DNA from: Promethearchaeota archaeon
GTDB lineage: Archaea > Asgardarchaeota > Lokiarchaeia > Sigyniarchaeales > SOKP01
DNA: 64,000 bases
Direction: 5' to 3'
Assembly: GCA_030599585.1 (NCBI GenBank)
Contig: JAUVNS010000006.1
Coordinates: forward strand, 1 to 64,000
Shown: positions 1 through 7,923 of the stretch, one piece after another
Layout: the number at the start of each line of letters is the position of its first letter
Position numbering within the stretch: position 1 is the first letter of the stretch
Notes under the pieces: generated by a model
The model's input: the letters and a program-made list of their open reading frames with translations, nothing else
Database searches by the model: none
What the model was told of the DNA's origin: nothing
Program-made: the position numbers and the translations under genes

Positions 1-1
1 T

Positions 2-487
2 GAGATAACGATATATATTAATGATAATATATCTCTGGCTTATTTTTTGACATTTATTGCATTTGTTTTAGTAGTGGAATCTTTTAGTGAGTTGCGTCAT
101 GCTAAACTTGACGATGATCGATACCATAAAAATCGAATTTACTTAATTGCATTTTTACAGCTAATGGCAAGTATAATGTATATCACAAGCGAGTATCTTG
201 TAGTTTTATTATCGGCGTTTGGATTTTTCTTTAGTGCAATTTTTGCGCTTATTGGGAATAAGGAACTTAAAGTATTTTACATTGACAACGGTTTTGTTAA
301 TGCTAAGAAAGAAATTATTGTTGGAATTCTTCTAGTACTATTACCTGTTATTATTCCAGCTGCCTTAATTCCTTATATTTATAGAATCGCTTTTGATATG
401 ATCCCAGCACTAATTTGGTTGCTAACAATATTAATTTATGGAATATGGACATTAAAAAGAGCAATAAGAAAGATTACATCAGAATAA
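2..487 (+). CDS. Polytopic membrane protein, 5' end outside the window
   Basis: The reading frame stays open to the first base of the window, so the gene very probably begins upstream; a TTG at 47 is the first standard start but nothing supports it as real. The visible protein is almost entirely membrane: about five hydrophobic helices separated by short charged loops, with the one long polar loop (ELRHAKLDDDRYHKNR) after the first helix. I recognise no family, motif or enzyme signature. It ends 157 bases before the convergent small gene on the other strand. Function unknown; I am confident that it is coding and uncertain about everything else. Confidence 0.6.
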   Translation, partial: EITIYINDNISLAYFLTFIAFVLVVESFSELRHAKLDDDRYHKNRIYLIAFLQLMASIMYITSEYLVVLLSAFGFFFSAIFALIGNKELKVFYIDNGFVNAKKEIIVGILLVLLPVIIPAALIPYIYRIAFDMIPALIWLLTILIYGIWTLKRAIRKITSE

Positions 488-644
488 GAGCAAAAAATGA
501 GATTTTTATCATTTGGAATACTTAAAGCATAGAGAATAAACTATTTAAATTAATTCTATAAAAATTGTTTTATTTTACTTTATAATATCTGAAATCGGAG
601 ATTTGAAACAAGAAGAAGCTTTTTACCTATTTCTATCTGACTTT

Positions 645-827
645 TTAATCAATACTATTATTTTTTGAAATTTTTTTGTCGATTTCTCTTAAGGTGTCTC
701 TAAGTCCTTTAACTCCTTTATTTCTTTTAAGTCGTTTTTCTTTTTCTGGACCAAATTTTTTTTTAAATTTTTTTTCCAAATATGAATATACATGAACGTA
801 TAGATATAGTCTCACAAATAATGACAT
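645..827 (-). CDS. Small basic hypothetical protein (60 aa)
   Basis: Short unrecognised protein with a hydrophobic-aromatic N-terminus (LFVRLYLYVHVYSYL) and a highly basic C-terminal half rich in Lys and Arg, possibly amphipathic and coiled. I start it at the ATG at 827 because an AAGGTGG Shine-Dalgarno match lies at 837-843, nine bases upstream; the frame is also open further up through ATG 836 and TTG 881, but those sit too close to or before the ribosome site. No family recognised. It could be a chance frame in AT-rich DNA; the ribosome-binding site is the main argument for it. Confidence 0.4.
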   Translation of the reverse strand: MSLFVRLYLYVHVYSYLEKKFKKKFGPEKEKRLKRNKGVKGLRDTLREIDKKISKNNSID

Positions 828-950
828 AAAATTCATCCACCTTAAAAAAGATAATCTAATGTTTACTAGATTGAAGAACAAATTTAAATGTTCGTATAAA
901 GGAGTTAAAATAGATTAAACATTTCTTTTTTATTAGAAGAAAAATGATTT

Positions 951-1181
951 TTAGAAGTTAATTTTTAAAAACTCGGTCAGTAGAATTTTTTTATATTCCG
1001 CTTCTCTTTCTTCGAATGGAATGTTTTCCATCCCTGTATAGACATCTAAATTAGGAGATTTTTGAAAAAGGTTTGAAAAGGGGATGATAGCACAAGAAAG
1101 ATCAAAAAAATCGTCATTTGGTACGATATAAATATCTTCTTTTAGGACAGGATTTTTCTTTTCAATAATTTCTAAACTCAT
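951..1181 (-). CDS. Small acidic hypothetical protein (76 aa)
   Basis: Seventy-six residues, starting at an ATG, with mixed charge, no membrane helix, no cysteine pair and no motif I recognise. The composition (balanced Glu, Lys, Asp, Pro and aromatic residues) is more protein-like than a random AT-rich frame. No Shine-Dalgarno sequence is visible, so it would be a leaderless gene. It runs in the same direction as the zinc-ribbon gene upstream. Function unknown. Confidence 0.4.
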   Translation of the reverse strand: MSLEIIEKKNPVLKEDIYIVPNDDFFDLSCAIIPFSNLFQKSPNLDVYTGMENIPFEEREAEYKKILLTEFLKINF

Positions 1182-1296
1182 AGTTAGGATACAAAATTTA
1201 AGAATAATAAAAGAAGAGTCCCGACAAATTTAGTAATAAAAGTAAAATTGATAGGTTAAGTTCATATTACCTTTCTACCTATTCGCATAAAAAGGC

Positions 1297-1734
1297 TCAA
1301 TCTATTGGCATATAGCTAAACATCATGAATATCCAAGAAAATAACCATAAATAAAAGGCTATCCATACTACAATTCCAATAATACCAATAATTAACCCTG
1401 CTTTTGCCATTTTCGGATCGTCATCTTTATTTTTACCAATAGCACCAAGAGCGATGCCAATGATTGAACCTACTACGGGTATAACGCCAAATAATCCCAG
1501 CAGTCCAAAAATTAGGGCAACTGTTCCATTTGTATTGTTACTTCTCGGACGATAACCATAAGGTTGATATTGGCTTGGATCATATTGAGGTTTTTGTTGA
1601 GGATAAATTTTTTGAGGAATTTGAGCTTTTGTTGGTTGTTGATTCACTATCTCTGATTTGAGATTATGTCCACAATTTGAGCACACATTCCACGAAGCTA
1701 CAATCTTAGTTCCACATTCAGGACAAAAATTCAT
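1297..1734 (-). CDS. Zinc-ribbon protein with two C-terminal membrane helices (DUF4190-like)
   Basis: The N-terminus is a zinc ribbon with Cys4, Cys7, Cys18 and Cys21 in two CxxC knuckles. A Pro/Gln/Tyr-rich disordered linker follows (about residues 35-68), then two membrane helices joined by a short Asp/Lys loop (KNKDDDPKMAKAG), the layout typical of DUF4190 domains. I start at the ATG at 1734 because it puts the first cysteine at residue 4; a TTG at 1743 would add only three residues. Proteins of this build are common in archaea and Gram-positive bacteria, with no settled role; the ribbon probably faces the cytoplasm. Membrane location and metal binding are inferred. Confidence 0.75.
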   Translation of the reverse strand: MNFCPECGTKIVASWNVCSNCGHNLKSEIVNQQPTKAQIPQKIYPQQKPQYDPSQYQPYGYRPRSNNTNGTVALIFGLLGLFGVIPVVGSIIGIALGAIGKNKDDDPKMAKAGLIIGIIGIVVWIAFYLWLFSWIFMMFSYMPID

Positions 1735-1804
1735 AGGGGACAAATCAATTTTTTTTTAAGATTATGTTTTGATTTAAACTTCTTACTTAAAATTATCACC
1801 ATCC

Positions 1805-1822
1805 CACATAAAAAGTTATGTG
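1805..1822. repeat. Inverted repeat CACATAA-N4-TTATGTG
   Basis: Two perfect 7-base arms with a 4-base spacer, in the divergent gap between the zinc-ribbon membrane gene (minus) and the hexosaminidase gene (plus). It lies 71 bases before the former's start codon and about 207 bases before the latter's. It could be an operator or a hairpin; no T-run follows to suggest a terminator. Confidence 0.45.
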
Positions 1823-2028
1823 ATGAATACTGAAGGTGTTTTTACTTCTTTGTTTTTTCTTTATCTAACAATTTAACGAAAGAATTTCCTTGTATAGTAC
1901 GATTAAATTTTAAAATCTCATCTTTCGGAAGAAACTCGCTTGATAAACAATATTTTTATTCGAACGCAACTTCTTTACGATAACCATCTTGTCTGTTTCT
2001 TTTGAATATTAGAACGGATGCTATTATT

Positions 2029-3594
2029 ATGATTCGAGAAAAGCTAAAAATAATCCCTGAACCTGTGAAAGCGTCATTAAACGACGGTGTATTTTTCCTT
2101 AGTCAAAAAACTACTATTCAAGCGGATTTAACATCTGCAGGAAATGGTGAATATTTGAAACAAGTATTAGCGATACAGTATGGGTTGAATCTAGCTTTTG
2201 AGGAGTCCTCTCAAGACAATGAGGGAAAAAGCTCAATAATACTTAAAACATCTAATGAAAAAGATTTAAATAATTCTGAAAAGTATTCTCTTTTAATTTC
2301 AAAAGAAAACATCATTATATCTGCAACCTCATCAGTCGGGGTTTTTTATGGTATCCAAACTTTACTTCAACTAATCCCTCATAAAACTTTGAAAGATGAT
2401 AAGATTTCTTTAGAAGTTTCTATTCCTTGCGTTTCGATTGAAGATTTTCCTCGCTTTAAATGGCGAGGTTTCATGTTGGACGAATCACGTCACTTTTTTG
2501 GAAAAGAACAAGTAAAAAAAATTTTAGATTTAATGGCTCTCTTAAAATTAAACACATTTCACTGGCACCTCACAGATGATCAAGGTTGGCGAATAGAAAT
2601 AAAGAAATATCCACTACTTACAGAAATCGGCTCAAAACGGGAGGGAACAATAACTTCAAATCGATTCCTAAGAAGCAATCAAAAAATTAAAGCCCCTAAA
2701 GATGAAATTCCCATATTGGGTTGTTACACACAACAAGATCTTCGTGAACTGATTCAATACGCTACTGAGCGGTTTATTACAATTATTCCCGAATTAGATT
2801 TTCCCGGGCATACAACATCAGTTCTCGCAGCTTATCCCGAGTTGAGTTGTACTGGTGGACCTTTCAAGGTTAGTACTCGGTTTGGGATTCATAAAGATGT
2901 ACTTTGTATAGGAAAAGAAAAGGTATTTGAATTTATACAAAATGTTTTAGACGAAATTATTGAGATATTCCCTTCTAACATAATTCATATTGGCGGCGAT
3001 GAAGCTCCTAATAGGAGGTGGAAAAAATGTTTTGATTGCCAAGCTCGTATTAAAGACGAGAGCCTTGGAAGCGTAGAAAATTTACAGGGATATTTTACGA
3101 ATAGAATTACAGATTATTTAGGGTCTAAAGGAAAACGGATAATAGGATGGAACGAAATTCTTAACGATGATCTTATTGATAATGCTTTATGTCAATATTG
3201 GATAAATCATTTTGATAAAGTTTTAGAGCATATAAGGAAAGGGAGACAAGTAGTGATGTCGGAAATGAAAGCTCTTTATTTTGATTATCCTTACAGACTA
3301 ATACCACTCCATCAGACATATAACTATGATCCCATTCCAAGCAATTTAGAAGAAAAATTTCATAAAAATATATTAGGCCTTGAAGCCTGTTTATGGACGG
3401 AGTATGTTAAAAATAAGGATAAGTTAGAATGGCTAACCTTTCCAAGATTAATCGCTGTCGCAGAAACGGGATGGACACCTAAAAATAAGAGAAATTTTGA
3501 GTCGTTTTTAAAACGATTAGAAAGGTTCCTCCCACTGCTTAGTGCACTTGATGTAAATTATCCAAAAAAAGAGGAATTTTTACAAGAGCAATAA
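2029..3594 (+). CDS. Beta-N-acetylhexosaminidase, glycoside hydrolase family 20
   Basis: Releases terminal GlcNAc or GalNAc residues from glycans by substrate-assisted catalysis. The protein has the small GH20b-type N-terminal domain (first ~130 residues) and then the GH20 barrel, with HWHLTDDQGWR near residues 178-188, PELDFPGH near 254-261, and the catalytic Asp-Glu pair in HIGGDEAP at about residues 324-325. The polarising aspartate and general-acid glutamate are thus both present. Length (521 residues) is normal. No signal peptide is visible, suggesting a cytoplasmic enzyme acting on imported or internal oligosaccharides. I start at the ATG at 2029; an in-frame TTG nine codons upstream at 2002 is possible. 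No sugar genes flank it. Confidence 0.9.
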   Translation: MIREKLKIIPEPVKASLNDGVFFLSQKTTIQADLTSAGNGEYLKQVLAIQYGLNLAFEESSQDNEGKSSIILKTSNEKDLNNSEKYSLLISKENIIISATSSVGVFYGIQTLLQLIPHKTLKDDKISLEVSIPCVSIEDFPRFKWRGFMLDESRHFFGKEQVKKILDLMALLKLNTFHWHLTDDQGWRIEIKKYPLLTEIGSKREGTITSNRFLRSNQKIKAPKDEIPILGCYTQQDLRELIQYATERFITIIPELDFPGHTTSVLAAYPELSCTGGPFKVSTRFGIHKDVLCIGKEKVFEFIQNVLDEIIEIFPSNIIHIGGDEAPNRRWKKCFDCQARIKDESLGSVENLQGYFTNRITDYLGSKGKRIIGWNEILNDDLIDNALCQYWINHFDKVLEHIRKGRQVVMSEMKALYFDYPYRLIPLHQTYNYDPIPSNLEEKFHKNILGLEACLWTEYVKNKDKLEWLTFPRLIAVAETGWTPKNKRNFESFLKRLERFLPLLSALDVNYPKKEEFLQEQ

Positions 3595-3607
3595 ACATTT
3601 CAAAATT

Positions 3608-3626
3608 TAGTGATTAAAAATCACTA
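3608..3626. repeat. Inverted repeat TAGTGATT-N3-AATCACTA
   Basis: Perfect 8-base arms around an AAA spacer, 13 bases after the hexosaminidase stop and about 14 bases before the TATA-like element of the next small gene. It can form a hairpin in the hexosaminidase transcript (possible terminator, with a short T run at 3638-3642) or act as an operator for the downstream gene. Confidence 0.5.
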
Positions 3627-3639
3627 GAGGGGCGGAGTT

Positions 3640-3650
3640 TTTATATAAAA
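3640..3650 (+). promoter_or_regulatory. TATA-like box TTTATATAAAA
   Basis: An archaeal TATA-like element 18-28 bases before the ATG of the 55-residue zinc-ribbon gene, the spacing expected for a nearly leaderless transcript. It supports that otherwise marginal small gene. Confidence 0.5.
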
Positions 3651-3667
3651 ATTGATTTTTCCTTTTC

Positions 3668-3835
3668 ATGAGTAGAGCAAAAAATTCTGATGACTTTTTT
3701 ATACCCAACTTCTTTTACAGAAAGAAAAAATGTTATGGATGCGAAATAAAACGACATAGGCTGTTCTTACAGGAATCTCATAATTACATAGAATTATTCT
3801 GTAAAGATTGTAAAAATACGATCATAATAGATTAG
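3668..3835 (+). CDS. 55-residue zinc-ribbon protein
   Basis: A tiny open frame with Cys22, Cys25, Cys45 and Cys48, that is CX2C-X19-CX2C, in a basic context (RKKKCYGCEIKRHR ... LFCKDCKN). This spacing fits a single rubredoxin-like zinc ribbon and little else. A TATA-like box lies 18-28 bases upstream. Similar very small ribbons are frequent in archaea and are often nucleic-acid- or protein-binding; nothing here tells which. It faces the hexulose-phosphate-synthase-like gene, whose stop lies 34 bases away on the other strand. Confidence 0.6.
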   Translation: MSRAKNSDDFFIPNFFYRKKKCYGCEIKRHRLFLQESHNYIELFCKDCKNTIIID

Positions 3836-3868
3836 ATATAAAAAAAAATTAGTTATTAAATTATTTAA

Positions 3869-4540
3869 TTAAACTTCTTTTAGAATTGAGGGAATCAGCG
3901 ATCTAAAATTCATTGTATCTATTAATCCTCTGTTCTCATCTGATGATTTAACTATATTTAAAACGGCAATATCGGCACCATTGAAATACGCTTTCCTTAC
4001 CGAATCGTGATCTAAACCACCCGCTACAGATATGAAAACACCGTATTTTGATCGGACCTTATTAATATCTTTGTATCTGATAATGCTTCGTGGATTGATT
4101 TCTTCGTCTCTGCCCTTATGAATTACCACTGCTTTAGGTTTAAATTTTAACGGTAGCAGTTTGCGTAAAGGTTTTTCCTGACCAAGCATGTCGATCATAG
4201 AAAGTAATCCATATTTTTCACAGATTTCATTAAAGAAATCCAGAGTTTCTGTGGGGGCAGTTCCAGCGGCAGTCACTGCATTAGCTCCTGCTGCATGTGC
4301 GAATTTTACTTCTTCATATGCGCCATCTGTGACCTTTAAATCTGCAACAAGTAAGCCCCGCCAAAGTCTTCGAATCAACCTTATTCCTGCAATTCCTTCT
4401 CTTTTAATGAATGGCGTCCCAGCTTCGATAATTAAGCGAGGATCGTATGGTATATTTGGTAAAATTCTTACAACTTCTGCCGTTGTGTGATTAAAAGCTA
4501 TTTGTACGTATCTTTGATTCGTTTTGAAAGTTCTACTCAT
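3869..4540 (-). CDS. Orotidine-phosphate-decarboxylase superfamily protein, 3-hexulose-6-phosphate synthase type
   Basis: A 223-residue TIM-barrel protein of the OMP decarboxylase suprafamily. The metal/phosphate motif D-x-K-x-x-D is Asp67, Lys69, Asp72, and residues 38-43 (IEAGTP) and the VAGGLD segment near the C-terminus match the HPS / ketogulonate-phosphate decarboxylase branch better than pyrimidine OMP decarboxylase. In archaea HPS makes pentose phosphates from fructose 6-phosphate, often with a PHI isomerase; no isomerase is visible here, so the substrate is uncertain. A strong TAAGGAGGG site lies six bases before the ATG, and the slipin gene ends 16 bases upstream, so the two are probably one operon. 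Confidence 0.7.
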   Translation of the reverse strand: MSRTFKTNQRYVQIAFNHTTAEVVRILPNIPYDPRLIIEAGTPFIKREGIAGIRLIRRLWRGLLVADLKVTDGAYEEVKFAHAAGANAVTAAGTAPTETLDFFNEICEKYGLLSMIDMLGQEKPLRKLLPLKFKPKAVVIHKGRDEEINPRSIIRYKDINKVRSKYGVFISVAGGLDHDSVRKAYFNGADIAVLNIVKSSDENRGLIDTMNFRSLIPSILKEV

Positions 4541-4556
4541 CCTTGAGCCCTCCTTA

Positions 4557-5333
4557 TTAAGTAAACTTCTTAAGAATATTACCTATTTCAGACGGCATGA
4601 AAATAACTATCTTTTCAGAAGGATCCTGAGATATATCTCTGATAGTTTGAAGAGTCCTAAGTTGTAAAGCTCCAGGTTCATTTGTCATAATTTTGGCTGC
4701 TTCCGCTAGGTTTTTTGCTGACGCAAGCTCACCCTCACTAGCAATAATTGCTGCTCGTTTTTCCCGTTCTGCCTCTGCTTGCTTAGCCATGGCTCTTTTC
4801 ATTTCAGCAGGTAACTCTATTTCCTGTATCTTTATGCTTTTTATATCAATACCCCATTCGCTAGTCTCTTGATCTACAAGCTCTCTAATGCCGGAAGCAA
4901 TTTTATCCCTTTCAGTTAAAACGCTATCTAATTCCATATTACCGACAACATCTCTTAAAGCCGCTTGCGTATATTGTCTAACCGCATAAGCATAGTTTTC
5001 TATCTTGATAATTGCTTCCGATGGTTTTTCTACCTTGAAATAAACTACTGTATTTGCCAAAACAGGTATGTTATCCCTCGTAATTACCTCTTGTCTCGGG
5101 ATGTCAGCAGTTACGATTCTCAAATCGACTTTCTGGGACTTTTCGAACATTGGGACTATATAAACTACGCCAGGCCCTATTGTTCGTTTATATTTGCCGA
5201 GTCTGAATATTATAAGCCGCTCATACTCCAGTATCACCTTTATTCCTGAAAGAAGCCAACAAGAAAAGAAAATCACAGCGAAGATTATTACAGGTATTAC
5301 TATAAACAACATGTCAAAACCTTGAAATATCAT
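4557..5333 (-). CDS. Slipin / stomatin-like SPFH (band 7) membrane protein
   Basis: One N-terminal membrane helix (about residues 8-33) is followed by the SPFH domain: EYERLIIFRLGKYKRTIGPG, then the P-x-F-E-K-S-Q-K-V-D-L-R strand, and a coiled C-terminal stretch with the Ala/Glu/Lys-rich segment around AMAKQAEAEREKRAA. Such proteins form oligomeric membrane scaffolds and are often encoded beside an NfeD-type protein, which is absent here; instead the downstream partner is the hexulose-phosphate-synthase-like gene 16 bases away. A GAGGAT ribosome site lies just before the ATG. Length (258) is standard. Family assignment is firm; the cellular role is not. Confidence 0.88.
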   Translation of the reverse strand: MIFQGFDMLFIVIPVIIFAVIFFSCWLLSGIKVILEYERLIIFRLGKYKRTIGPGVVYIVPMFEKSQKVDLRIVTADIPRQEVITRDNIPVLANTVVYFKVEKPSEAIIKIENYAYAVRQYTQAALRDVVGNMELDSVLTERDKIASGIRELVDQETSEWGIDIKSIKIQEIELPAEMKRAMAKQAEAEREKRAAIIASEGELASAKNLAEAAKIMTNEPGALQLRTLQTIRDISQDPSEKIVIFMPSEIGNILKKFT

Positions 5334-5367
5334 TTTTCATCCTCTATTTAAAATTGTAAAGTTATGG

Positions 5368-5375
5368 TATATATA
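5368..5375 (-). promoter_or_regulatory. TATA box TATATATA for the slipin operon
   Basis: Perfect TATATATA 35-42 bases before the slipin start codon, in the only gap upstream of the slipin / HPS-like pair. The spacing leaves room for a short leader carrying the GAGGAT ribosome site. Confidence 0.45.
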
Positions 5376-5558
5376 GAAAGATGGAGTATTTAAAAGATGG
5401 GGTATTTAAAACCAAAACTAGGGAAGGAATCCGAACATTTTTATATTTAAGTTTGAATATACTATTTTACTTGGAAGAAAAACAAGCTTAAGCATAACTT
5501 TTTTAAGCTCAATTTTGTAGTATATGTTAGATATTGAATTTTTGTTAACAAGAAGAGT

Positions 5559-5879
5559 ATGCTGCAAACTATGTTTCCATTCGATATATTTGGTTTTATA
5601 AGTGGATTTTTTATATTAATTTTTGTCATCGTAATTATTGTTTTCATCATAATAATTATTGTTGTTTACAAGCTTCTCCATAGCAATGTAGATCATGATA
5701 ACAAAACAAGATATAAAATACCGAAATTACGGACTGAGGGTGTTCGGTCTACTTTTGTAAAAATAGATAAAGAAAACTTAAGGCAAGAAAAAATAAGCAG
5801 TAAGTGTAAGTATTGTGGTGAAAAAATCGAGGAAGATATTGCATTTTGTCCGTTTTGCGGTTCAAATTTATCTGAATAA
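5559..5879 (+). CDS. Membrane-anchored zinc-ribbon protein (106 aa)
   Basis: A long hydrophobic helix at residues 5-40, largely Ile, Val and Phe, is followed by a basic linker and a C-terminal zinc ribbon with Cys83, Cys86, Cys97 and Cys100 (CKYCGEKIEEDIAFCPFCG). This is the mirror arrangement of the 1297-1734 protein. The ribbon is of the 'zinc-ribbon domain' type often found at one end of archaeal membrane proteins. No partner gene is obvious: the slipin gene diverges upstream. Function unknown; the domain reading is clear from sequence. Confidence 0.7.
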   Translation: MLQTMFPFDIFGFISGFFILIFVIVIIVFIIIIIVVYKLLHSNVDHDNKTRYKIPKLRTEGVRSTFVKIDKENLRQEKISSKCKYCGEKIEEDIAFCPFCGSNLSE

Positions 5880-5884
5880 ATTAA

Positions 5885-5903
5885 TATAACGATTTCGGTT
5901 ATA
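5885..5903 (+). terminator. Possible weak terminator hairpin TATAAC-N7-GTTATA
   Basis: Six-base inverted arms begin six bases after the stop of the membrane zinc-ribbon gene and are followed by a T-rich tract (5904-5922). It is a weak, AT-rich stem; in archaea the T tract alone may be what terminates transcription. Confidence 0.3.
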
Positions 5904-6060
5904 GTTTATTTCTTTTTTTTCACTTTTTATTTCTTTAAACTAAAATTTTACCTATTTATATCTATGAATCATTTTAGAACATGTTCGATATCAAAAATAT
6001 ATTGTAATTTCACTTAAATTAATTGAACAAGGATTTTTAGCAAAGTTAAATAAAATTAAA

Positions 6061-6840
6061 ATGAACGTTGATAAGTATCTAGATTGTGGTATTAAGGATT
6101 TACTCATGCAATTCCCTAAAATCAGAGAATTACTTGATGAAATTAAAATAAACTGTGCAGAATGCAGCGGAGGTACCTGTGAATTAAGGGATGTAATTGA
6201 AATCCATCATATCGGCGAGCATGATGAAAAAATACTTATCAACAAAATTATAGAGATAATATACCCTGAAAAAATAACACTGATGCCCCGATCAGTGGGA
6301 AAAATCGAAGCTCCAAAAAATTCCTTACATTCAACACCATTTAATAAGCTAATAGATGAGCACAAACTGATAAAAAGATGGTTAGTGCTAATACCCAAAA
6401 TTCACGATTTTCTAGATAAAGAACGGGATGAAGCTATTCAAATCTTGTCTGAAAGTAGCGATTTTGTTAGTTTTTATGTCGATAAATATCATCAGGTAAA
6501 AGAGGAAGATAAAATTTTCAATTTACTAGACCAAAAATTAGAAATTTTAAAAAATATGGCTGACGAGCACGAACGAATTCGATTTCATGCTGGAATTCTT
6601 TTAGATGCTACAGAAGACAATGTTAGGACAGCTATCAAAGAAAGCCTTAATATCTATAAAGTACTTCTTTCAGAACACATCATTAAAGAAGAAGAGGTTT
6701 TATTCCCATGGATAGAGAGACATTTATCGGCTGCTCAAAAAAATGATCTGAATTTGAAATTTATTGAACTTGAAACAGAATCTTTAATTCTCGACGAGAA
6801 ATACAACGCTCTTATTGAAAAATTAGAGGAATTATTATAA
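6061..6840 (+). CDS. Hemerythrin-domain protein with a Cys-rich N-terminal domain
   Basis: Residues 1-75 form a small domain with Cys9 and a CAECSGGTC cluster (Cys32, 35, 40), reminiscent of the ScdA-N / DUF1858-type domains that precede hemerythrins. Residues 90-259 are a four-helix HHE domain with candidate di-iron ligands His101, His144, Glu148/149, His170, His206 and Glu210/211 (DEHKLIKR, KYHQVKEED, DEHERIR, EHIIKEEEV). Related proteins (YtfE/RIC/ScdA) sense or repair nitrosative and oxidative Fe-S damage. The role in an anaerobic archaeon is likely oxygen or NO handling, by analogy. It lies 52 bases before the ThrRS-editing-domain gene, in the same direction. Confidence 0.8.
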   Translation: MNVDKYLDCGIKDLLMQFPKIRELLDEIKINCAECSGGTCELRDVIEIHHIGEHDEKILINKIIEIIYPEKITLMPRSVGKIEAPKNSLHSTPFNKLIDEHKLIKRWLVLIPKIHDFLDKERDEAIQILSESSDFVSFYVDKYHQVKEEDKIFNLLDQKLEILKNMADEHERIRFHAGILLDATEDNVRTAIKESLNIYKVLLSEHIIKEEEVLFPWIERHLSAAQKNDLNLKFIELETESLILDEKYNALIEKLEELL

Positions 6841-6880
6841 CATTATAATAGAGATACAAGTTTAATTAGTATGATAAAAA

Positions 6881-6885
6881 GGAGG
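6881..6885 (+). promoter_or_regulatory. Shine-Dalgarno site GGAGG deciding the start at 6893
   Basis: GGAGG lies 7 bases before the second of two tandem ATG codons (6893) and only 4 before the first (6890), favouring the second as the initiator of the editing-domain protein. Confidence 0.6.
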
Positions 6886-6892
6886 AAAAATG

Positions 6893-7315
6893 ATGAGATT
6901 CTTATCGTTTCATGTTGATTATTTCCGATACAAAGTAACCAAAAAAGGTCGTTCGAAGGTTGTTGAAGAAATTACGGAAGATAATAGAGAAGCCCAAATC
7001 AAAAACGCGTTAGTTCTCTTCATTAGCACTGAAAAACGGGACGAAGAAAATTCAGAAATATTAAAAAAAAGTATTCTTGAAATTGAAAAAATAACTAACC
7101 AGCTGAAGATTTCAAATATTGTAATTGTTCCTTTTGCTCATCTTTTTGGCCAACTTAGCACAATAGAATTTTCATTTGAGTTTTTTAAAAAAATCGAATC
7201 AGAACTGAAAATTATGGATTATTCAGTGCTCCGCCTTCCTTTTGGATGGTTTAATGAGTTAGAAATGAAAGCTAAGGGACATCCCCTTTCCAGAATCTCA
7301 AGAATTATAGAATAA
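6893..7315 (+). CDS. Stand-alone archaeal threonyl-tRNA synthetase editing domain
   Basis: The whole 140-residue protein matches the archaea-specific N-terminal editing domain of ThrRS (a D-aminoacyl-tRNA-deacylase-like fold that removes Ser from tRNA-Thr). Diagnostic segments are the start MRFLSFHVDYF, the central IVIVPFAHLFGQ, and the end LPFGWFNELEMKAKGHPLSR, which corresponds to the PFGW...KGHPL motif of archaeal ThrRS. There is no catalytic synthetase domain behind it: the frame stops directly after the editing domain and a 182-base gap follows. Stand-alone copies exist in some archaea whose ThrRS is split or bacterial-type. It is probably a trans-editing factor; D-amino-acid deacylation is an alternative. 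Confidence 0.82.
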   Translation: MRFLSFHVDYFRYKVTKKGRSKVVEEITEDNREAQIKNALVLFISTEKRDEENSEILKKSILEIEKITNQLKISNIVIVPFAHLFGQLSTIEFSFEFFKKIESELKIMDYSVLRLPFGWFNELEMKAKGHPLSRISRIIE

Positions 7316-7333
7316 TCATTGATTAATTTGAAT

Positions 7334-7349
7334 TTAATCTATAGATTAA
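7334..7349. repeat. 16-base perfect palindrome TTAATCTATAGATTAA
   Basis: A spacer-free palindrome 19 bases after the stop of the editing-domain gene and 149 bases before the next gene. It has the geometry of a dimeric-regulator site rather than a hairpin; no T run follows. Target and regulator unknown. Confidence 0.4.
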
Positions 7350-7497
7350 GATCTATTAGAATCGTTAGATTTTAATTCTTGGATATCCATATGAATGATG
7401 TTTATTGACATTGAGAGAGAAATTAATCTTTAACAACAAAGTATATTTTATCCAAAACTTTCTTTAAAGTAAAATTACAAAATATTTAGCGATTAAC

Positions 7498-7812
7498 ATG
7501 GAAATGAAAGAAGAAATAAGCGAATATTACTTCTCATTGGAAGAAAGAAAGAAGTTGGCTAGAAAAAATGCTATATCTTTAGCTTTTCCATTCACTCTGG
7601 CATTATTGGCTCTATATGGCTTAATTTTTTACCCTTTTGATGTTATGTCCACCATGATGTGGATTTTTGGAAGCTACCGTAGCCCATTATTGATTTCATT
7701 TAGCACAATTTTATTGTTGCTTTTTAGCATTTTTATAGGCCTTTTCTTTACAGCATATCTATGGAAGTATATATCCACCAAGAAGATAATGAAGGAATTT
7801 AAAAAGCAATAA
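7498..7812 (+). CDS. Small two-helix membrane protein (104 aa)
   Basis: An acidic/basic N-terminus (residues 1-25) precedes two membrane helices at about 28-50 and 62-92, and a Lys-rich tail. The loop contains a Met/Trp-rich stretch (VMSTMMWIFGSYRS). I recognise no family. It converges on the Lrp-type regulator gene, from which 111 bases separate it. Probably real, given the good hydrophobic pattern; function unknown. Confidence 0.55.
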   Translation: MEMKEEISEYYFSLEERKKLARKNAISLAFPFTLALLALYGLIFYPFDVMSTMMWIFGSYRSPLLISFSTILLLLFSIFIGLFFTAYLWKYISTKKIMKEFKKQ

Positions 7813-7923
7813 AAACATGCAGAAAATAAAAAATAGAAAAGTTCCTATCATATAATAAACTTATCTTTTTCAAAAAGTACGAGAATCACTAAAAATTTTA
7901 AAAAACTGAGAGAAGTATTCGTT

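Noticed and set aside
4188-4490. 100-residue plus-strand frame opposite the HPS-like gene
   Set aside because: Low-complexity Ala/Ser translation typical of an antisense shadow; the minus-strand gene has conserved motifs and a strong ribosome site.
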